NCBI GenBank assembly: GCA_003427395.1
Contig: BFEA01000041.1
Coordinates: 1,882,856-1,912,261 of the forward strand
From: Chara braunii
Lineage: Eukaryota > Streptophyta > Charophyceae > Charales > Characeae
Reading direction: 5' to 3'
DNA length: 29,406 bases
Positions 1 through 10,426 of the stretch are shown one piece after another. Below the pieces are notes generated by a model. It searched no databases and was not told the origin of the DNA. It saw only the letters and a program-made list of their open reading frames with translations. Positions within the stretch are counted from its first letter, which is position 1, and every line of letters starts with the position of its first letter. The position numbers and the translations under genes were made by a program.

Positions 1-208
1 GGACCTACCTGGTGCTGGCCTCAAAACGGCCCAGCCGGTCTGGGTCCCTACCGGACGTCCAGACTGTGCTGCTGATGCAGCAGGGCGCCAAAAAACGTGC
101 CTGGCCTTCTTGTAGGCCCTGCCTCCGGTACCCAGTCCCAAGGTCGTGCCTTGGGGACTGCAAGTCCGAAACGACACCTGCACAGACAACGACGGGTGAG
201 CAGGTAAG

Positions 209-239
<31 letters not shown>

Positions 240-385
240 ATGAATGCTGCCTATATTTGCCGAATGTGGCCTGGGGGCCGCCGTGGGCCTCCACGGCGCA
301 TGTCTGATGGGCATGCGGCCTGGGGGCCCCTCAGCAACCGTCGGGCCCCTCAAATGGGGCCCGTGTGCAGGTGCAGCATGTAACA
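1..385 (-). repeat. 3' LTR (partial) of the outer chromovirus
   Basis: The sequence matches 17332-17705 nearly base for base and in the same orientation. It differs by about 11 substitutions, one G indel and the length of a (TAAA)n tract. Read on the minus strand it begins TGTTACATGC directly after a polypurine tract, as a 3' LTR should. Only about 385 of an expected ~1370 bp are inside the window. A TATA-like stretch (AAATATAGG, minus strand) lies near 250-260 and could belong to the U3 promoter, but this is weak. Confidence 0.9.
209..242. repeat. (TAAA)n microsatellite inside the LTR
   Basis: About eight tandem TAAA units. The other LTR carries a shorter, interrupted version at about 17540-17565, so the tract changed length after insertion. 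Confidence 0.9.
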
Positions 386-398
386 CCCCCCCCTCCTT
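386..398 (-). other. Polypurine tract of the outer element
   Basis: Read on the minus strand this is 13 consecutive purines (AAGGAGGGGGGGG) directly abutting the TG of the 3' LTR. It is the expected primer site for plus-strand DNA synthesis by the element's reverse transcriptase. Confidence 0.85.
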
Positions 399-687
399 AT
401 GAAGTCAAGCCGGGTCGAAGGCGGAGCCAACGATCTGAAGGTGGAACCTGGATGCGGGTGTGACATGGAGCTGAAGATACCGACTTGCGTTGCAACTTGC
501 GTTCGTAACGTGCGAGAACATCTGGAGCTGTTGCTTGGAGTTCCGCACGGGTCAACCAACGGTCGGCTTTGTGGGTGCAGTACGCAAAGCGTACCAAGTA
601 TTCGGTTGGCCTGTTGCCGTAGCGTCGCTGGGAGATGATGTCGCCAACCTCTTGAAAACCGTCCATCGAGGGTGGGTCTTGTGATCG
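397..687 (-). pseudogene. Chromodomain tail of the outer integrase
   Basis: The minus-strand reading contains the motif series FQEVGDIISQRR, TEYLVRF and DRWLTRAEL, followed by a helix ending VLARYERK. This is the pattern of a chromodomain at the C-terminus of chromovirus integrases. In that family the domain is thought to guide insertion by binding modified histone H3 tails. It is in the same frame as the integrase C-terminus but separated from it by a TGA at 688-690. That stop is most simply an Arg CGA changed to TGA. Aromatic and acidic positions typical of the fold are still visible. The frame ends at 397, inside the polypurine tract. Confidence 0.8.
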
Positions 688-1584
688 TCACCCGAGGAAG
701 TCGTCATGTTCCGCTGGCGTGTAAAGAGCCAACTTGGAGCAGTGAAAGACCGGGTAGACGAGCAAGCGGGCAGGCACCTGAATGACAAAGGAGGGTCCTT
801 TGGGTGTATCCCCAGCGGGTGCCACGATCGGCCAGGGCCCCATCCATTTCGGGAGGAGCTTGCGAGATATATCTTGTTGGAGGCTGAATTCCGAGGCGGA
901 AACCCAGAAGAGGTTGCCGGCGCGGAATGGACAAGGAAGACGCTGGCGATTGGCTTGTTGGCTCATGCGTTGCTGCGTCTTTGCAATCTGGTTGCCTGCC
1001 TTGACAAGAAGCTCCTGCATCCGACGAATGAAGAGGAGATGGTGGTCGCTCTCGGACGCCCGTGGGATAAACGTGTCCAACGGAGAAGTGACCGGCGAAC
1101 CATGCTCGAATTCAAAGGGCGACATCCCGATAGCCGGATGGATAGACGAGTTGTATGCCAACTTGACATCCGGCAGCCGCTCAACCCAATCCTTTTGGTC
1201 GGGACGGATGAGAGTGCGAAGTAGGACCTGTGCGGTCTGATGCGCTCTCCCCGTTTGGCCATCGGTTTAGGGGTGGCGAGCCGAACTCGACTTGAGAGAT
1301 GAGCCCCATCGTTTGATGAGCGCCAACCAAAAATCGAACATGAACCGAGTGTCGCTGTCGCAAACGATTTCCTTGGGGTAACCCTTGGTTTGAATCCAGC
1401 CGGCGTACAGAAACTCGGCCAACTCCGGTGCCTTGGCATGATAGCGCCAAGGCAAAAACATGGCAAACTTGGTGAGTCGGTCGACCACCGTGAGAATCCC
1501 ATCCACACCAGTCTTGTGCTTGGGGAACGACTCGTTAATGTCCATGACAATCGCTTCCCTTCGGCGCAAGGGGACTGGTAATGG
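688..1584 (-). pseudogene. Integrase core and C-terminal region, outer element
   Basis: Integrases of this family carry out 3' processing and strand transfer with a D-D-E triad. The first Asp is seen in VMDINESF and the second in CDSDTRF. The third catalytic residue should be the Glu of the family motif QTER. Here codon 1249-1251 is GGG, so the motif reads QTGR and the triad is broken. A TAA at 1267-1269 replaces the Gln of the HPQTDG motif, and another stop ends the frame at 688-690. The C-terminal segment AYNSSIHPAIGMSPFE to YPVFHCSKL is the typical core and GPY/F-like stretch (KWMGPWPIV). The frame is continuous with the upstream RNase H frame, so point mutations rather than indels killed it. 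Confidence 0.88.
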
Positions 1585-2331
1585 TCACAACTCGTCGTAC
1601 GAACGATGATTGCAGGATTTGCAACGTTGGCAAACCTCGCATGACTCGCAGTAGCGTGCGACGTCGTCGAGAAGACCGGGCCACCAAAAACGCTCGAGGA
1701 GTCGGCCAATCATATGATTGACTCCAAAGTGTCCGGTGGCAGGAGCGTCGTGGAACTCGCCAAGAAGCCGTGTGAGCAAGTGTGAATCTCGGGGCACACA
1801 AAGAAGATCCTTCCCTCGTGCATGGACGAGCAAATACCCCTCTTGGATCCTATAGAGCGATGGCGCCGGATTGGGAGAGGAACAATTTGCGTACTTGTCG
1901 CAAAACTCGAGGTCGACTTGGTAGCCGCAGATGAAGTTGTCCTGCAAGTCGTCATTAATCTCAAAAGTTGAGTAGACTGCGGTACAATGGTCCGGACATC
2001 GTGAGAGAGCATCCGCAAAACGGTTTGACTTGCCCGGAATGTGATCGGGGAAGAAGTCAAATTGGTCGATAAAGGCCATCCAACGGGCACTGGTGCTATT
2101 GATCGTGTCTTGGGTCTTGTAGAAGACCAATGGGTTATTATCCGTCACCCATCGAAACTGTCGCCGACCAAGAAGAAAATGCCGCCAGCGCTTGAGTGCG
2201 TGTACAAAGGCCAATAATTCCTTCTTCCGTGCGTCGACAATCGAGTGCACGACGGGCACTTCCTTGCTAAAGTACTTGATCGGGTGCCAGTCCACGCTCG
2301 AGGACGACACCAATGCCATAGCCAAACGCAT
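1585..2331 (-). pseudogene. RNase H and integrase zinc-binding domain, outer element
   Basis: The reading contains WHPIKYFSKEV, then DARKKELLAF with the RNase H Glu, then WVTDNNPL with a catalytic Asp, then the connecting motif KSNRFADALSR. It continues into the integrase HHCC zinc finger: two His around GEFHDAPATGHFG, then CESCEVC. RNase H removes template RNA during reverse transcription, and the HHCC domain supports integrase multimerisation. The first RNase H Asp (TDAFGYG) lies upstream in another frame, so a frameshift sits at about 2290-2340. The frame ends with TGA at 1585-1587, where relatives have Arg, and then reopens in the same frame. Confidence 0.88.
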
Positions 2332-3886
2332 CAGTCGTGACGCGTGTCAACAAAAGTGGATCGTAGATGAGCAACACCTCCGCGGATAGTAATGCGACTT
2401 TGAGGACCAAAAAGGAAGTCCGCGCATTGTCGTCGAAGTCGAATGGTCGGTCCTCGCATTGAAGCTTGGGTGAATGAGCCGCGATCTTCGAGTATCCCTT
2501 GATGAAGTGTTGATAGTAGCCGGCTAAGACAAGGAATGAACGGACATTTGTGACGTTCTTTGGCTCCGGCCACTCTTAGATGGCTTGGATCTTGTCCGAC
2601 AACGAACTGATGCCCTACGGTGTGACGAAATGCCCCAAGTACTCCAACTCTTGACGCACGAATTCACACTTGTCGCGGTTGGCCTTGTACTTGGCGAGAC
2701 GGAGCGTTTCCAACACGTGTCGAAGGTTCTCGAGGTGTTCCTCCAAGGTTCGGCTATAGACGAGAATATCGTCTAAGTAGACCAGCATAAACCGGTCCAA
2801 CGTAGCGTGGAGCTCGTTGGTCATTGCCGCTTGAAAAGTTGTTGGGGCATTGGTGAGGCCAAACGGCAAAACGACCCACTCAAAATGCCCGTACCTCGTC
2901 TTGCACGCGGATTTGTAGCAATCTTGCGGGCGGATCGAGATCTGATGATAGTCCAACTTCAAGTCCAAATTCGAAAAGAATTCCACGATGCCCAAACGCT
3001 CAAGAAGATCGTCAATGCGCGGAAGAGGTCCCGCATTCGTGACGGTTTGTGCGTTGAGCTTGCGGTAGTCAATGCACAAGCAAAGATCCTTGTTCTTCTT
3101 CCGTATGAAGAGAACTGGCGCACCGTATGGTGAGCTGCTAGGGCGGATCCAGCCCTTGTCCAACAGATCATCGAGTTGCGCGCAGAGAACCGCGAGCTTT
3201 TCCTCGCTCATGCGATAGATGCATCCTTTCGGCGGCACGGCACCGGCCTCAAGAATGATCTCGTGGGAGATCAGCCGATCCGGCACCACACCGGTAGGAG
3301 ACTCGAAGATGTCAGTGAACTCGTAGAGTAACCGCACCACTCGGGGGTCCGAAGACAAGTCCGTTGGTGAAGATTCGGTCGCCGCGACGATCCGAAGAAA
3401 ACATAGGCCTATCTCGTCGGTCCGCTCGTAAGCGCAAGTGGCCCAAAAAGACTTGGTCATTACAACTTGGCACCGTATTGAAGGGTGCAGAAGAGGAATG
3501 GTACACAGCACCTCGGCGCCGAAGGCGTCGTGAACGGTAAGTGTTTGTCGATGGGAGTTAACCATGTGATCCGCACTTGCAAGCCAAGGCGTCCCCAAAA
3601 TGATGTCGAAGTCCGTGTCCAAGACGTCAAATGTCACCGGTTCGCATGCATGAGGTGCGAAGTAAACCGGCACGGCTTCGATGTAGCGATCGTGCGTCCG
3701 ATCGTCCGCCAACTTGATCGTCGTTGGGTTTGGCTTCCTTCGAACCTGTGTGCCAAGGCCGACCCTTTGGATAAAGACTTGGCTGATGAAATTGCGAGTC
3801 GCGCCACTATCCAGCAAAGCGCTGCAGGACGCTTGCCCAACCTGGATGCGGACATAGAGGAGCGGTGCGTTGTTATCATCGTACCG
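2332..3886 (-). pseudogene. Aspartic protease and reverse transcriptase, outer element
   Basis: The open stretch on the minus strand starts with the protease active site LLDSGATRNF near 3817-3788. Then come the RT motifs: [48 protein letters not shown] and the catalytic box YLDDILVYS, with both Asp present. RT ends with LEYLGHFVTP, then a TAG at 2615-2617, where many gypsy elements have Gln. A TAA follows in the same frame at 2576-2578, just before EWPEPKNV. The connection domain (VRSFLVLAGYYQHF) and the start of RNase H continue to about 2332. The polymerase residues look intact, so the stops, not active-site loss, disable this part. Confidence 0.9.
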
Positions 3887-4441
3887 CTACATGCGAAACT
3901 TGTGGGCTGCCTTGCTAACATGTGCAAGGATGTCCCCCGCCGCAGCTTCGTCATCCGTCGACGAAGATGGTGGTGCATAGAAGGCTAAGTATGTGTGGAG
4001 ACGGGCGCATAATGTTGCGCATTGAGGTACTGGTAAGCAGTCTGTGGAAGGGAAAGGAAGCCATGCAAAATCCTTGGACATCAACGGGTCCAAGACCTCT
4101 ATGTTGAACTCGTGCATCGAATCTCTTGGAGAACCACTTGAAGACGATATAATGTCACTGCTTCCGGACGGAGAAGAAACTGCACACACATCTTGTCCTT
4201 GAGCTTGAGAACCCAGCGAAGGAACGAGCCGAGCAGCATAGTCCTCAGAAGAATATAGGAGAGGACTGTTGACTTCCACATGTGCCTCGGAATGAAGAGA
4301 GGTCGCTCGCGAAGCAACCGGTTTCGTAGGTGTCGAGAGTGCAGCCGCATCACTCTCGGCGGTGCTCACTTTCCTGAAGGGAATTTGCCTTTGACTTGCG
4401 TGGGGCACTGCACGGTGTTGTGCACTGCGCTGTTGCACCAC
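3887..4441 (-). pseudogene. Gag-protease linker region, outer element
   Basis: A Ser/Thr-, Ala- and acid-rich stretch of about 184 codons, with SSSSG and SSSTDDEAAA runs, joins the gag zinc knuckle to the protease. It shares the protease-RT frame, separated only by a TAG at 3887-3889 (FRM stop RYDDNN), which probably replaced Gln. Such linkers are poorly conserved, and no catalytic motif is visible. The upstream zinc knuckle is in a different frame and overlaps this one at about 4366-4441. Relative to the knuckle, this frame is -1. Confidence 0.65.
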
Positions 4442-5923
4442 AAACAGTATCGGTACTTAGTACGGATGCGGTAAACGCCTTCCAAGACACCGTAATGCGT
4501 CCAAGGCTCTTGAGCGGCTGGCGGTCCCGGGGGATGAATTGGTGTTTGTCTTCGGTTTGTCGCGCCCTCGCCCTCTGGCGGGGCGGCCACCATCCCGGTT
4601 GGCTGCCATTCTGTCTCCTTCATCAGAAGAGGCAGCCTCATTTGAAGGGTTGGTTAACGCAGTTGCTGCGACCACTGCCGATTTCGGCCGATGCTTATCT
4701 CTGCCCTGGCTCGCAGCAGACGAACGGCTCAAATTCTTGGCTTCGGTGTTCGTCAAGATGATCAGCGAGGCTTTATCAAAAAGTTGCTCACTCGTGGTGA
4801 GCGTCTCCGCAACTTGCGTCAAGGCGTTCTGCAACGCCGAACAGCTCTTCCTGATGAAGAAGTGTTTAATGGCGATAAAGGTCAACGGCAAGTTGGGCGT
4901 GGACGCCAAGCATTGGTACTCGGTTATCCAGTCCGTGTTTGGCAGGTCGTTCTGATAGAGAACCGTTGAAGTTTCTTGGCTGCCTGCAGCTCGGGCGGCT
5001 CCACTTGGAACCGCTTATGCCATGTTGCCTTGAGATCAGGCCAATTGATCTGCGTATGCAGCTCGGAGACTGCGACAGTGTGCGTGGACAACATATTGTC
5101 AAGCCATGCCAGACACGCGCCCCCCAATCGGGAGTATAAGTATGCGTGCCGTTCGGGTCGCTGACTTTGTGAATGTCCGACTTCAACTCAAACTGGCGCC
5201 ACCATGGAATCGGGTCCGTCTTCGTTGCATTGCAGAAGATCAGCATGCCGTCAAACTTCGGGATGCTCTCGCGAAGGGTCGCCGTCGAACTGGCTGCGGC
5301 AGCACAAATCTGCTGGTCAATCCGCAATATTTGTCGCTTGAGCGCTTGAGCGCTGTCCTTGAGCATCCCGACGTCAATTTCCAAGACGTTGACGCGGTCC
5401 ATCAAGTTGGAGGGTCTGGCGGGGGTGGCTGCTGCAGGCTGCTGTTCCAGCCGGCGTGCCCGGTCAAGCAGGTCGTTGATAAGTCGAGACTGCTTCCTGA
5501 CCAGAGTGTCCACGCAAAGGATGTCCTCCTGCTGCGCTGTGCAGGTGGCGACCAAGTCGGCCACATGTTCCATTGCGGTTGCAAGGCCGCGCACAGCAGA
5601 GGGGCGTCCTTCTCTTCGGCATCCACTGCCCATTCGCTGGCAACCAGCTCGATGTCCTCCTCAGACTCGAAGAGTTTGTCTCGGCATAGTCGACGACGTT
5701 CGTCTGCGGCCTTCCTTGCTGCCTCATAGTCCTCCTGTCGCTGTTGTTCAGCGAGGTGACACTGTTCCTCGGCCTCCTCATCTTTCTTCTTACGTGCGGC
5801 TGTTGCCGCTGCTGCCCGTTGCTTGAACTCTGCCACCATGTCCAGCATGCGGGCCTCATAGGCCTCGGGAGTCTCTCCCGTCTGCTGATCCATGCCACTT
5901 GTCTTTGAGCGGGTGAGCACCAT
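4366..5923 (-). pseudogene. Gag polyprotein remnant with CCHC zinc knuckle, outer element
   Basis: The likely start is the ATG at 5921-5923 (MVLTRSKTSG). The N-terminal part is charged and predicted coiled coil (EEQCHLAEQQRQEDYEAARK). The middle contains IPKFDG and PWWRQFELK, the F-G...W pattern of retrotransposon capsid domains, followed by ATWHKRFQVEPPE. The C-terminal part carries the nucleocapsid finger CLWCNSAVHNTVQC (CX2CX4HX4C) at about 4410-4460. Gag forms the particle and binds genomic RNA. At least four frame changes are needed: about 5580-5600; about 5122-5127 in a C6 run; about 4970; and about 4520. Gag is therefore more damaged by indels than pol. Confidence 0.8.
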
Positions 5924-6074
5924 GCACTGACGTGACCTGCTGATGTGGCGACTTACCAATGCCGTACGTGAGGACAGGCGGGAGGAAGAGAAGTAGAGAA
6001 GTGTGACAGCAGGGGTGGGAACACTGATCACCCAGATAAGGAGCCTCTAATCAAATTTGAAAAATTCAAACTTT
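5924..6074 (-). other. Outer leader, gag-proximal piece
   Basis: This 151-bp stretch separates the gag ATG (5921-5923) from the nested insertion. It is the downstream end of the outer element's untranslated leader. The other piece lies at 15527-16319. It holds no ORF or motif that I can support beyond an AT-rich end next to the inner LTR. Confidence 0.7.
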
Positions 6075-7216
6075 TGTAATGACCCGCCAAAAACACAGAC
6101 TGAGAACACTGCTGATTTCTGGGATTTGCCGCTGGAATGAATGCCTTGCTGAAATTCCCGCATTCTGCTATGATTTCCATGTCTGTGTGTGTGTGCGTGC
6201 CTGCTGGTTTGCATGTCTGTCTGAGTGCTTGTCGGTTGAGTGTGTGTGTGACCCGCAAGGGTACTTGTTGGTTGCAAGGCCCCCCAGGGCCGATACTTAC
6301 CTGTGGCCATGACTGTGAGGGTTGCAGCGGGGGAAAACACTCGAGTAGCGGGGGTAGGCCCGCGACACTTAGAGCAGAGGGGAAAAACACTCAAGTAGCA
6401 GGTAGGCCGGTACCACTGAAGTAGTAGTGGAAGTGTCGGGTACTGGAGGCCGAGCAGCAGAAGACAAAACGTTGGCATTTTTAAAGGCCCAGTAGCGGTA
6501 GGTTAGAGGTAGGCCGGTACCAGTCCAAGTAGCCCGGGTCTAGGGCCTGCCCGGAGGTTAGCAAAGCCTGCAATGATGTTTCCCTCCGAAAGGGAGGAGG
6601 TACCGGTTGCTGGGAGGCCGCTCGGCCTAGGAAGTCACCGCCCAGGAGGCCAGTAGGCCGCTATATCTTTCGGAGGAGCAAGTAGCTCCTCCTCATTTGC
6701 GGTATGCAAGGATTGGCGACATGCTGCTGGAGCACAGCGCTGGCTGATACAGCACTGCTTGGAGGTGAAGGGCAGTTGGCGCTCAGCCTGGCTATGGCGA
6801 GCAGCCCAGCTTGAGGAGGAGGAAGAAAGGGGGCTAAGGAGGAGAGTGGCGAGGCACCTACCTGGCTATGGTGGACTTGTTGTTGTTGTTGTTGTTGTTG
6901 AGCCAGCAGTAAGAGGGAAATTCATATATTGATTCTGGTTCATCCATTCATTGTTATTATTATTATTGGGAGAAGAATAAGATTGGCGAAGTGAAGGAGG
7001 AGGAAGGTGGAGAGAGAAGGGGGAATTGTCATTGGTCTCGCTGGTGCATATCTTCTTCTTCTTCTTCTTCTTCTTCTTCTTCTTCTTCTTCTTCTTCTTC
7101 TTCTTTCTCTCTCCTCTGGTCTCTATCTCTTTGCAAGTGCTGTCATTTCTTTCGCAACTGGGTGGCATTGTCTTTCATTGTGAATTTGCACTTTGGAAAT
7201 GACCAGGATCGTAACA
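6075..7216 (+). repeat. 5' LTR of the inner element
   Basis: 1142 bp, TG...CA ended and near-identical to 14373-15521. It has a TATA-like CTATATC near 6661. Downstream are (GTT)n at about 6880-6900, (TTA)n at about 6954-6967 and a 67-bp homopyrimidine (TTC)n tract at 7051-7117, near the 3' end. It should supply the promoter and R region of the genomic RNA. Confidence 0.93.
7051..7117 (+). repeat. (TTC)n homopyrimidine tract in the 5' LTR
   Basis: Sixty-seven uninterrupted pyrimidines, mostly CTT repeats ending TTTCTCTCTCCTCT. The 3' LTR copy is 73 bp (15350-15422), so the tract length is polymorphic between LTRs. Confidence 0.9.
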
Positions 7217-7218
7217 AT

Positions 7219-7230
7219 TGGTATCAGAGC
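7219..7230 (+). other. Primer binding site, initiator Met tRNA
   Basis: TGGTATCAGAGC lies 2 nt after the LTR. It is the canonical 12 nt complementary to the 3' end of plant initiator tRNA-Met, used to prime minus-strand DNA synthesis. Confidence 0.93.
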
Positions 7231-7269
7231 GGACTTACTTGCTGGCGAGAGGTGTTAGTCACCCTAAAC

Positions 7270-7311
7270 CTAATTCCGAGTTAGGTTAGGGCTAACCTAA
7301 TCTCGGATTAG
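7270..7311 (+). repeat. Inverted repeat (potential RNA hairpin) after the PBS
   Basis: The left arm CTAATTCCGAGTTAGGTTAG pairs with the right arm CTAACCTAATCTCGGATTAG around a 2-nt centre, apart from single-base bulges. It starts 40 nt downstream of the primer site, where retroelement RNAs often carry dimerisation or packaging structures. Confidence 0.6.
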
Positions 7312-8417
7312 GGTTAGGAAGTTAGGGTTAAGTGGGGCAGTGAGGCATGTGGATACTGCCCCCACCTGGTTAGGTCATGTAGGGTCGACATCAGACNTGA
7401 NNANNTTGNTTGNGTGATTGGATGGGGTGGCGAGACACAAAGGAGGCTGATTGGAGTAAGCGAGAGGGAGTAGAGAGTGAGAGGTACTCGCACCTGGAAT
7501 CTGCACTTCAAGAAGACATTGAGTGACTTTTGGGCTTCCCCTCAAGAGGGAGACTTGATCGGAGACTGCCATATCTGCATCGAAGAGCTGCAAGTTGCTA
7601 CTTCGGTCTTCAGACATCAGCGAGGGATCCGGCGTTGCAACAGGGGTGTAGGAAGGCCCTCTTAGTCATGCTCGGACACTTCGTGTAGTGGTAGCTAGGG
7701 GTAAGGAGGACTTATGAGAGAGGGGGGTGAGTCGTTATCCATCTTTCAAGGTCGGGCCTCACAGGTAAGTGCCGTGTGACCTGGTTATGCCCGTGGGAGG
7801 TTGCTTGGTGCTTCATGGCCTGTTGGGGTGTGCTGGGCTCTCTTCCTCTTCTCTGCGGTCTTGGTTGTGTGTGTGAGCATGTGGATTGCTTTCTCACCTG
7901 ATGGATGGATGGATGATGTATCTGTTCTCAATGACATATCTATCTACGGTGCATTGTCTTTTCATTTCTGAACGGTTGTAGGGGTAAGTTCTTGCTGAAA
8001 GTTGTCTTTTCCAGTTCAGTACGGTAGAGGCAGTTTGGGACTGACTTGGTACACCCATCTCGTTGGTCCTGGTCCACGACCTACTTGGGACCTTCGGGGC
8101 TCAGTGGGACCAGGCCCAACGGGACAGGACCTTTCGGGCCCAAATTTGTTGCGGTCAATGCATCTCTTTGTTGTGCTGAACTTGGGGGACATACGGCTAG
8201 CAAGGGCATTCCTTTCAAGGGGATCTTGACTGGTCTTATTGCATGTTATCACATACTGCCCCGCGTCTGGCTCGGCGACCGTCTGCACCCCTCGAAATCT
8301 CCATTGCTGTTAGTTTTCTTCGGCTGATTTATTGTGGTACATGTACCCTGTCGGGTTAGACAAGAGGGGATCTCCAGCTAATCTGATTGGGCCCGTTCGA
8401 TAAGTCAGTCCTCTCTT

Positions 8418-8482
8418 CTGTTTGTTTGTTTGTTTGTTTGTTTGTTTGTTTGTTTGTTTTTTTTTTTTTTTTTTTTTTTTTC
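8418..8482 (+). repeat. (TTTG)n followed by poly(T)
   Basis: About ten TTTG units run into roughly 25 consecutive T residues. It is simple-sequence DNA in the leader. Frames crossing it are artefacts. Confidence 0.9.
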
Positions 8483-8745
8483 CTGTATTCTGCTGCGTGT
8501 CATTCTCTAAATCCAAATGAATTGTCGCTCTGGCTAGGAGCTCTACCTTCTACTCTTTGTGATTAACTGTTTGTTTCTTTTATCTGAACTATCTATGTCC
8601 GGTATTGAGACGCGTGCGCAGGAAGCGGAAAGAGAGAGAAGGTGTTCTTTTCGGGAACGTGACGAAGGGCAAGAGGAGTGTTCGTCCAAACGTGAGGAGA
8701 GAGCGGACCCCTCTTGAGAGATCTGCTAACACCCCTTCCTCCAGC

Positions 8746-10276
8746 ATGGCAGACATCTCATCTGCCCAATGGCAGGCCATGCTGGACGCAGTGGACGAGA
8801 ACGAGAAACCGTTCTTTCAAAAACTGTGTGACGATGCTGTACAGAGGGAAAGGGAGGCAGAGGCAGCAGCCAGAGCCACAAGCATTGTTGAACAGGTGGC
8901 CCTCCTTGTGGTTCCGGAATCGAATGATGACCGGTTCCGAGAGAAGATAGTTGTTGCCGTAGCAACCTTGGTTCGACTACGGACCCTGGAAGACCTTGAG
9001 TCCCGTGTGACAGCCCTAGAGCAACGGAATCAAAAGTTGCAGGCTGAGATAGTCAGCCTCAAACAGTCCCAACTGTCTGTCCCCCGTCCACCTAACCCTC
9101 GACTTGCTGCAGTCCGAGTCTCTCAACCTAACACAGTCCTCATGACGAGACCAAGTGGAACTGTGACGAGCGCAGGGACCGGTGTCAGCTCCTCAAGCGG
9201 CAGCGCCAGCAGTTCTGCACTGGTCATAGTCCCAAATGCAGGAACTTCAGCCCAAAACGTCACAGTTCTTACTGGCGTACAGTACAGCGGTCCCATAGTG
9301 GACAAGCGGACGGCCACTCTGCCATCCAAGTACGATGGGAAAGGGGACATCACCTCTTGGATCAGCCCCATGCGCTCATACTTCGAGGTACTGCGAACAC
9401 CGCAGGAAGACCAAAGCATGATCATGGGCACAAATACTGAGCCCGTCGTACGGAGTTTCATAGAACTCCAAGCTGTTACAACAAGTTATGACAGGATTGA
9501 CCTGACTGAGTGGCTGAAAGTATCTTCTGTACGCACTCTTGAGAACCTTCTCATCACACGGTACCAAGATAAGCACGTTGCGCTCAAGGCAAGGCTGAAG
9601 CTTGAGGCCCTCCATGCAGGCGTTGGAACAACACTTGACTGGTCTGTTCACCACTCCAAACATGGGAATGACCGACGTGTCTTGCATGGATGTAGTCATG
9701 GGAGTGGCCCCTAAGGAATACCTCTCCCTGTTAGGACTCAAAGACCATACCACTTGGCGAAAGCTCATGACGGATCTAGTCAACCTAGAGGCCAAGGACC
9801 TCGCCAGGCGTACAAAGGCACCCGTTGCAGGTAAAAAATCACAATGCAAGCGGTATGGAAGCAGCAACCAGCTTGCCCTGCATGAACATGGGAGGCTGAA
9901 GATCAGTCCTACGCGGATGAACTGTCTCTAGATGACGATCTAGAGCCGGACTCCGATATGGGCTATTCTACATCAGCCATTGAGTCTGACGTGAATGAAG
10001 AAGAAAACTTTAATGCATTCAAAAAGACTGCTTCAAGCAAGGGGCCTAACCGTGGTTCGGGTAGGGGAACTATAGCACACCTCCCCAAGAATGCGAAGAT
10101 CCCTGAGAAACCGGAGGACGCTTCCACCAAGCCTTGGGAAGCCCTCCGCATCACTCAAAAGGAATGGGGAAGAAGATTCAAACTGCGCGTGTGCTTGCAT
10201 TGTCAAAAGTCTGGGCATGGTGTGCATGATTGTTATCGCCTGCAGGGAAACAGACAAAGGGCGTAGAGGAGTCATC
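8746..10276 (+). pseudogene. Gag polyprotein of the inner element, first CCHC included
   Basis: The start is chosen at ATG 8746 (MADISSAQWQ). The frame is open further upstream but without an ATG. Residues ~80-110 (LEDLESRVTALEQRNQKL) form a clear coiled coil, followed by a Ser/Pro-rich linker. The capsid-like part has SKYDGKGDITSWISPMRSYF, the F/Y-G...W signature of retrotransposon Gag. Reading moves to another frame near 9600-9640 (continuing LFTTPNMGMTDVS to DLARRTK) and back before 9958, so two compensating indels are likely. The nucleocapsid finger CLHCQKSGHGVHDC (CX2CX4HX4C) is at about 10195-10236, and the frame ends at TAG 10264-10266. A -1 slippery heptamer lies just before that stop. 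Confidence 0.85.
10245..10251 (+). promoter_or_regulatory. Candidate -1 ribosomal frameshift site, copy 1
   Basis: G GGA AAC is in the X XXY YYZ form, in phase with the CCHC frame (CAG GGA AAC). The zero-frame stop TAG comes 12 nt later. After a -1 slip the reading continues QTKGVEESS into the second zinc knuckle. GGGAAAC is a known functional heptamer in some plant viruses. I see no strong pseudoknot at the usual 5-9 nt spacing. Confidence 0.6.
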
Positions 10277-10426
10277 GAAGATCCCTGAGAAACCGGACGA
10301 CGCTTCCACCAAGCCTTGGGAAGCCCTCCGCATCAGCCAAAAGGAATGGGAAAGAAGATCCAAACTGCGCGTGTGCTTGCATTGTCAAAAGTCTGGGCAT
10401 GCTGTGCAGGATTGTTATCCCCTGCA

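Larger units (their letters stand above)
7231..8745 (+). other. Leader of the inner element (no gene seen)
   Basis: About 1.5 kb between the PBS and the gag ATG. It holds an inverted repeat (7270-7311), telomere-like GGGTTAG repeats, seven N bases at 7397-7413 and a (TTTG)n-poly(T) tract at about 8418-8482. A short upstream frame opens at ATG 8595 and closes before the gag ATG at 8746. I see no conserved coding sequence. Confidence 0.7.

Noticed and set aside
3485-3988. Plus-strand frame opposite protease-RT
   Set aside because: A shadow of the minus-strand pol with no motifs of its own. The same applies to 706-1240 and 4396-4955.
4366-4441. Canonical -1 slippery heptamer in the outer element
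   Set aside because: The zinc-knuckle and protease frames are also in a -1 relation there, but no X XXY YYZ heptamer is in phase. An indel is as likely.
6866-7168. Lys-rich and Ser-rich frames over the (TTC)n tracts, also 15162-15507 and 16821-17036
   Set aside because: They are translations of microsatellites inside LTRs, in every frame, with no conserved flanks.
7264-7331. Interstitial telomere
   Set aside because: Only a few degenerate units, lying inside the leader of a retrotransposon.
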